A stretch of DNA of 64,000 nt. Origin: Lytechinus variegatus. Taxonomy: Eukaryota > Echinodermata > Echinoidea > Temnopleuroida > Toxopneustidae. The stretch covers positions 6,058,501 to 6,122,500 of the forward strand of contig NC_054757.1 of the NCBI RefSeq assembly GCF_018143015.1, given 5' to 3'. Below the pieces are notes generated by a model. It made no database searches. It saw only the letters and a list, made by a program, of their open reading frames with translations, and was not told the origin of the DNA. Made by a program: the position numbers and the translations under genes. Below are positions 61,583 through 64,000 of the stretch, one piece after another (position 1 is the first letter of the stretch; each line of letters begins with the position of its first letter).

Positions 61583-62113
61583 CCTGGGGCGGGCCACTTC
61601 CATTCACGAGTGGATACCATGCGCGACCATGGAGTCTCGAAAAAGCACCCTAAAAAGTATTATCCATATTCTGAAAATGCACCCCTTAACAAGTATTGGA
61701 GTGTGAAATCCTACCCTTAACAAGTATTGGAAACAAAATGATATTCTTGGCAAATATATTCCCTGAAATGAACACCTAAACAAGTATAACAATATTTTAT
61801 TCTTGTTGCGGGTCCGTTGGTCGTCTGTGGTACGGCCCCACCCTCCACAAATCGGACTCTTAACACGTAGTGTTGGGGGAAAAAGGATATCCTTTATAAA
61901 ATATTTTAAGTTTGTTTTATCATCCTGCAAATTTTACCCTAAACATGACTTTCCTAGAAAAATAGATACCCTTTTTTCATTATTTTAGTGTTTTTGACAC
62001 CCTTATCACGTTACTTACGTAATGTGCCCTATCTTGAAAAAGACATCCATTTTACATATTTTTTTTGGTCCTGAATGGTATCCACTCGTCAATGTAAGTG
62101 CCCCCCCTCCCGG
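61583..62113. mobile_element. TIR element, 'gccactt..gagtggataccat' ends
   Basis: Left end cacttccattcacgagtgga and right end 'tggtatccactcgtcaatgt aagtg' are inverse with few mismatches. Inside are repeated 'cccttaacaagtattgga' blocks similar to those near 15825-15950. ORFs over it have no known similarity. Confidence 0.78.
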
Positions 62114-62364
62114 GTATGTACATGTACCTAAAGAAATGTGTGGACTATTTTGAGCTTTGGTTTAGGTTATAGCTGGCATATTGCTCTATGTATCTTCATT
62201 CCTAATCCATCTGATTTTCCGCATAGACCAAACATTGTAGATCAGGGGCATGCATGCACTGCTGTGATAATTCTCACAATCGATGCAACGTTTTAAGGCA
62301 CTGTTTCGAACATTATGAAGTTTATATTATTTCCTGAAATTATCAAAGGAAAACTAGTCGTTCT

Positions 62365-63821
62365 TTATACATCAGATATGTAAAGATTTTGGGAATTAGA
62401 TTCTCCTTGGTCAAATCCCAGATTCACATGCGCCTGTTTCTCATATTTGTCTAGAACATCATCAAGAAGCTTATCATTTCCTTCTCCAACGTCTTCATAG
62501 TGTGGCTCCACATCGAAGCTCAGTTCAACCTCTTGGTATTCCTCTTCTTTGGGTTGAAGGCTTTCCTTTGCTTCTTTGCCTGCTTCATCCCTGTGCATGA
62601 CAGAGTGATGATAATAGATAGAAGACAACAGAGGAGGAGGTGGAGGAGAGGGGGAAGAGGGGAAGAAAGAAGGAGAAAGAAGGAGGGGGGACAGAAAAAA
62701 GTGAAATGAGGAAGAAGAGAGGAAGAAGAGAAAAAAGTTAAATAAGGTGGAAAGAAGCATTATACTCATACATGTGCTTACAGTATGTATGACTATGAAA
62801 CATGAATGGATCATGTTTGATTCATGGATGTGTTTACTTCTTTTCATTCAAGAATCTGGGTATTCTGGAGTATGATTGTTTTGATGTAAACATGTGATGT
62901 GATGACCTTCTAGGTTCACATCCCACTGCTGCCACAGTTATGTGTAATAGGCAAGGTTTCATGTGTGATTTGCCAATGATTTTCACTGACACTTGTTACA
63001 AGCTACTGGAATTCTTGCTATGATTGGCTGAAATCACATTTGTGAGGTATTGTTGTGATGATCTTATGACTTCACATCCCATGTACACTGCCACCATTAG
63101 ATATTAACTGAAGTGTTTATTGTGTGCTTTGTCATTGATTTTCACTGTCAAATGTTACAAGCTACTGGAATCCTTGCATCTGATTGGCCAAGAGCAAATT
63201 GGTAATTAAAATAGTATTGACATGACCAATGTCCTATCCCACCGCTGCCACCATTTTATAGATAGTATTTCAATGTGTGCTTTATCGATGATTTTCAACG
63301 ACAATTTTTACAAGCTACTGGAATCCTTGCATGTATTTGGCCAAGATCAAATTTGTAAGTGAAAAACCAATAACAAAATGCTGTGACATGTATCGCTCCT
63401 GAGGCAGTGAAAGAGTGATTGAATCAAGATAGCAAATGATCAATTTTGATGGAACTTGGCAGAATTACAATTACAATGTATGAAAGACATTCAGATAAGA
63501 TGATCTTTGAAGGTTTCCATGGTGGAGAGAATATTGGAGGGTTTTTTTTACGGTAAACACCATGTATGTTAGCTCTGAAAAGAAGGGTAAGTTCTTTTCA
63601 GAGCTAACATACAATCAAGAAAGAATAACGAACAGCCCTTTTCAGGATTACATACATGGTGTTTACGTTAAAAAAAACACCTCCAACATTCAGATATATT
63701 TTCTATTTGCAACAACAGGTTATTGAAGTAAAAATATAAATATTAACTAACACAAAATGGAACTTACTCATCGCTGAGCGGTTCTTTGACCTCTGTAGCC
63801 ATAGGATTGTATATAGGATTT
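62365..63821 (-). CDS. 3' end of an unidentified gene: last two coding exons, tyrosine-rich acidic tail
   Basis: Exon 63768-63821 (acceptor ttcag, donor gtaagt) and terminal exon 62365-62590 (acceptor catgcacag after a pyrimidine tract) join in frame, giving about 91 residues plus stop; the 5' part is beyond the window. The tail begins NPIYNPMATEVKEPLSDE, with an NPxY-like motif overlapping a second NP. It continues very acidic with tyrosines in YQEV, YEDV, YEKQ and YISDV contexts. The terminal S-D-V fits a class I PDZ ligand. NPxY motifs bind PTB-domain adaptors and mark cytoplasmic tails of many endocytic or adhesion receptors, so a single-pass receptor is a guess. No transmembrane segment is visible in these exons. 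The hydrophobic stretch upstream of 62590 in the same open frame is intron. Confidence 0.65.
62930..63370. repeat. Three degenerate tandem units of about 150-160 bp in the intron
   Basis: The word 'ttacaagctactggaat.cttgcat' recurs at about 62996, 63157 and 63308, each preceded by 'gattttcactga' and 'cccac.gctgccacc'-type sequence. This is an old local tandem array inside the intron of the minus-strand gene. Confidence 0.8.
63541..63686. mobile_element. Nested hairpins in the intron of the minus-strand gene
   Basis: The outer arms (gtaaacaccatgtatgt / acatacatggtgtttacgtt) enclose an inner near-perfect hairpin (gttagctctgaaaagaa / ttcttttcagagctaac). The poly-T and poly-A tips are also complementary. 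No ORF; foldback MITE-like. Confidence 0.75.
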
Positions 63822-64000
63822 CTGAAGAATTGAAAATATGCAATAATTTTACACATTTAATCAAAGGGTTCCAACACTGTATGTACTATCTGTTATGTGT
63901 TAGGCAATATCTAGTATATCATCATACTGAGCATGGAGTTTAGCATATTTTTTCAAAGGGATTATACAATGCATATGAACTAAAATACTAACATGGTAAC

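Noticed and set aside
62591..62847. Hydrophobic Leu/Ser/Pro-rich N-terminal part of the minus-strand ORF as a signal or membrane segment
   Set aside because: It is the pyrimidine-rich intron end before the acceptor at 62591; the in-frame joining to exon 63768-63821 explains the coding part better.

Overview
This is a eukaryotic, intron-rich, AT-rich window from an animal genome. Three things point to a sea urchin or close echinoderm relative: GT-AG introns of a few hundred to about 2 kb, a dense load of non-autonomous DNA transposons, tRNA-derived SINEs and CR1/L2-like LINE remnants, and repeat ends of the 'gggccgtttcataaagctg...' kind. The species assignment is inference; no ribosomal or mitochondrial marker is present.

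The core is a plus-strand tandem array of three cytochrome P450 genes of the microsomal CYP2-type clan: P450-A (3503-10195), P450-B (23138-29833) and P450-C (38630-51101). Each is reconstructed as ten exons with identical exon lengths (163, 174, 94, 159, 209, 123, 240, 99, 155 and 102 bp) and identical intron phases. Each gives an uninterrupted 505-residue protein with an N-terminal anchor, proline-rich hinge, WxxxR, I-helix, ExxR and the heme-binding cysteine at residue 447. A and B encode identical proteins. C is clearly diverged (about three quarters identical in exon 2), except for an unusually conserved exon 1.

A and B lie in a recent tandem segmental duplication (about 665-19460 and 20291-37860). 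Divergence along it is uneven: nearly nil over the genes and over about 15.6-17.5 kb, visibly higher between and beyond. Two mobile elements sit in copy A, and copy B has the matching empty site for each: a 467-bp element on a TA target and a 729-bp palindromic element on an 8-bp target. A (CTAT)n tract ends the duplicated unit. A spacer of about 0.8 kb separates the two units.

The introns of P450-C are loaded with unrelated insertions: a hAT-like element with a nested TTAA-flanked element, several other TTAA-flanked elements (one ending 16 bp before exon 6), two SINEs, a (TAG)n tract of nearly 0.5 kb and a LINE reverse-transcriptase remnant. From 51.1 to 62.3 kb I see only repeats and unassigned sequence. 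At the right edge, two minus-strand exons (63768-63821 and 62365-62590) join in frame as the C-terminal tail of an unidentified protein with NPxY-like, tyrosine-rich and possible PDZ-binding motifs; the rest lies outside the window. The three P450s probably act as paralogous ER monooxygenases; substrates cannot be read from the sequence.
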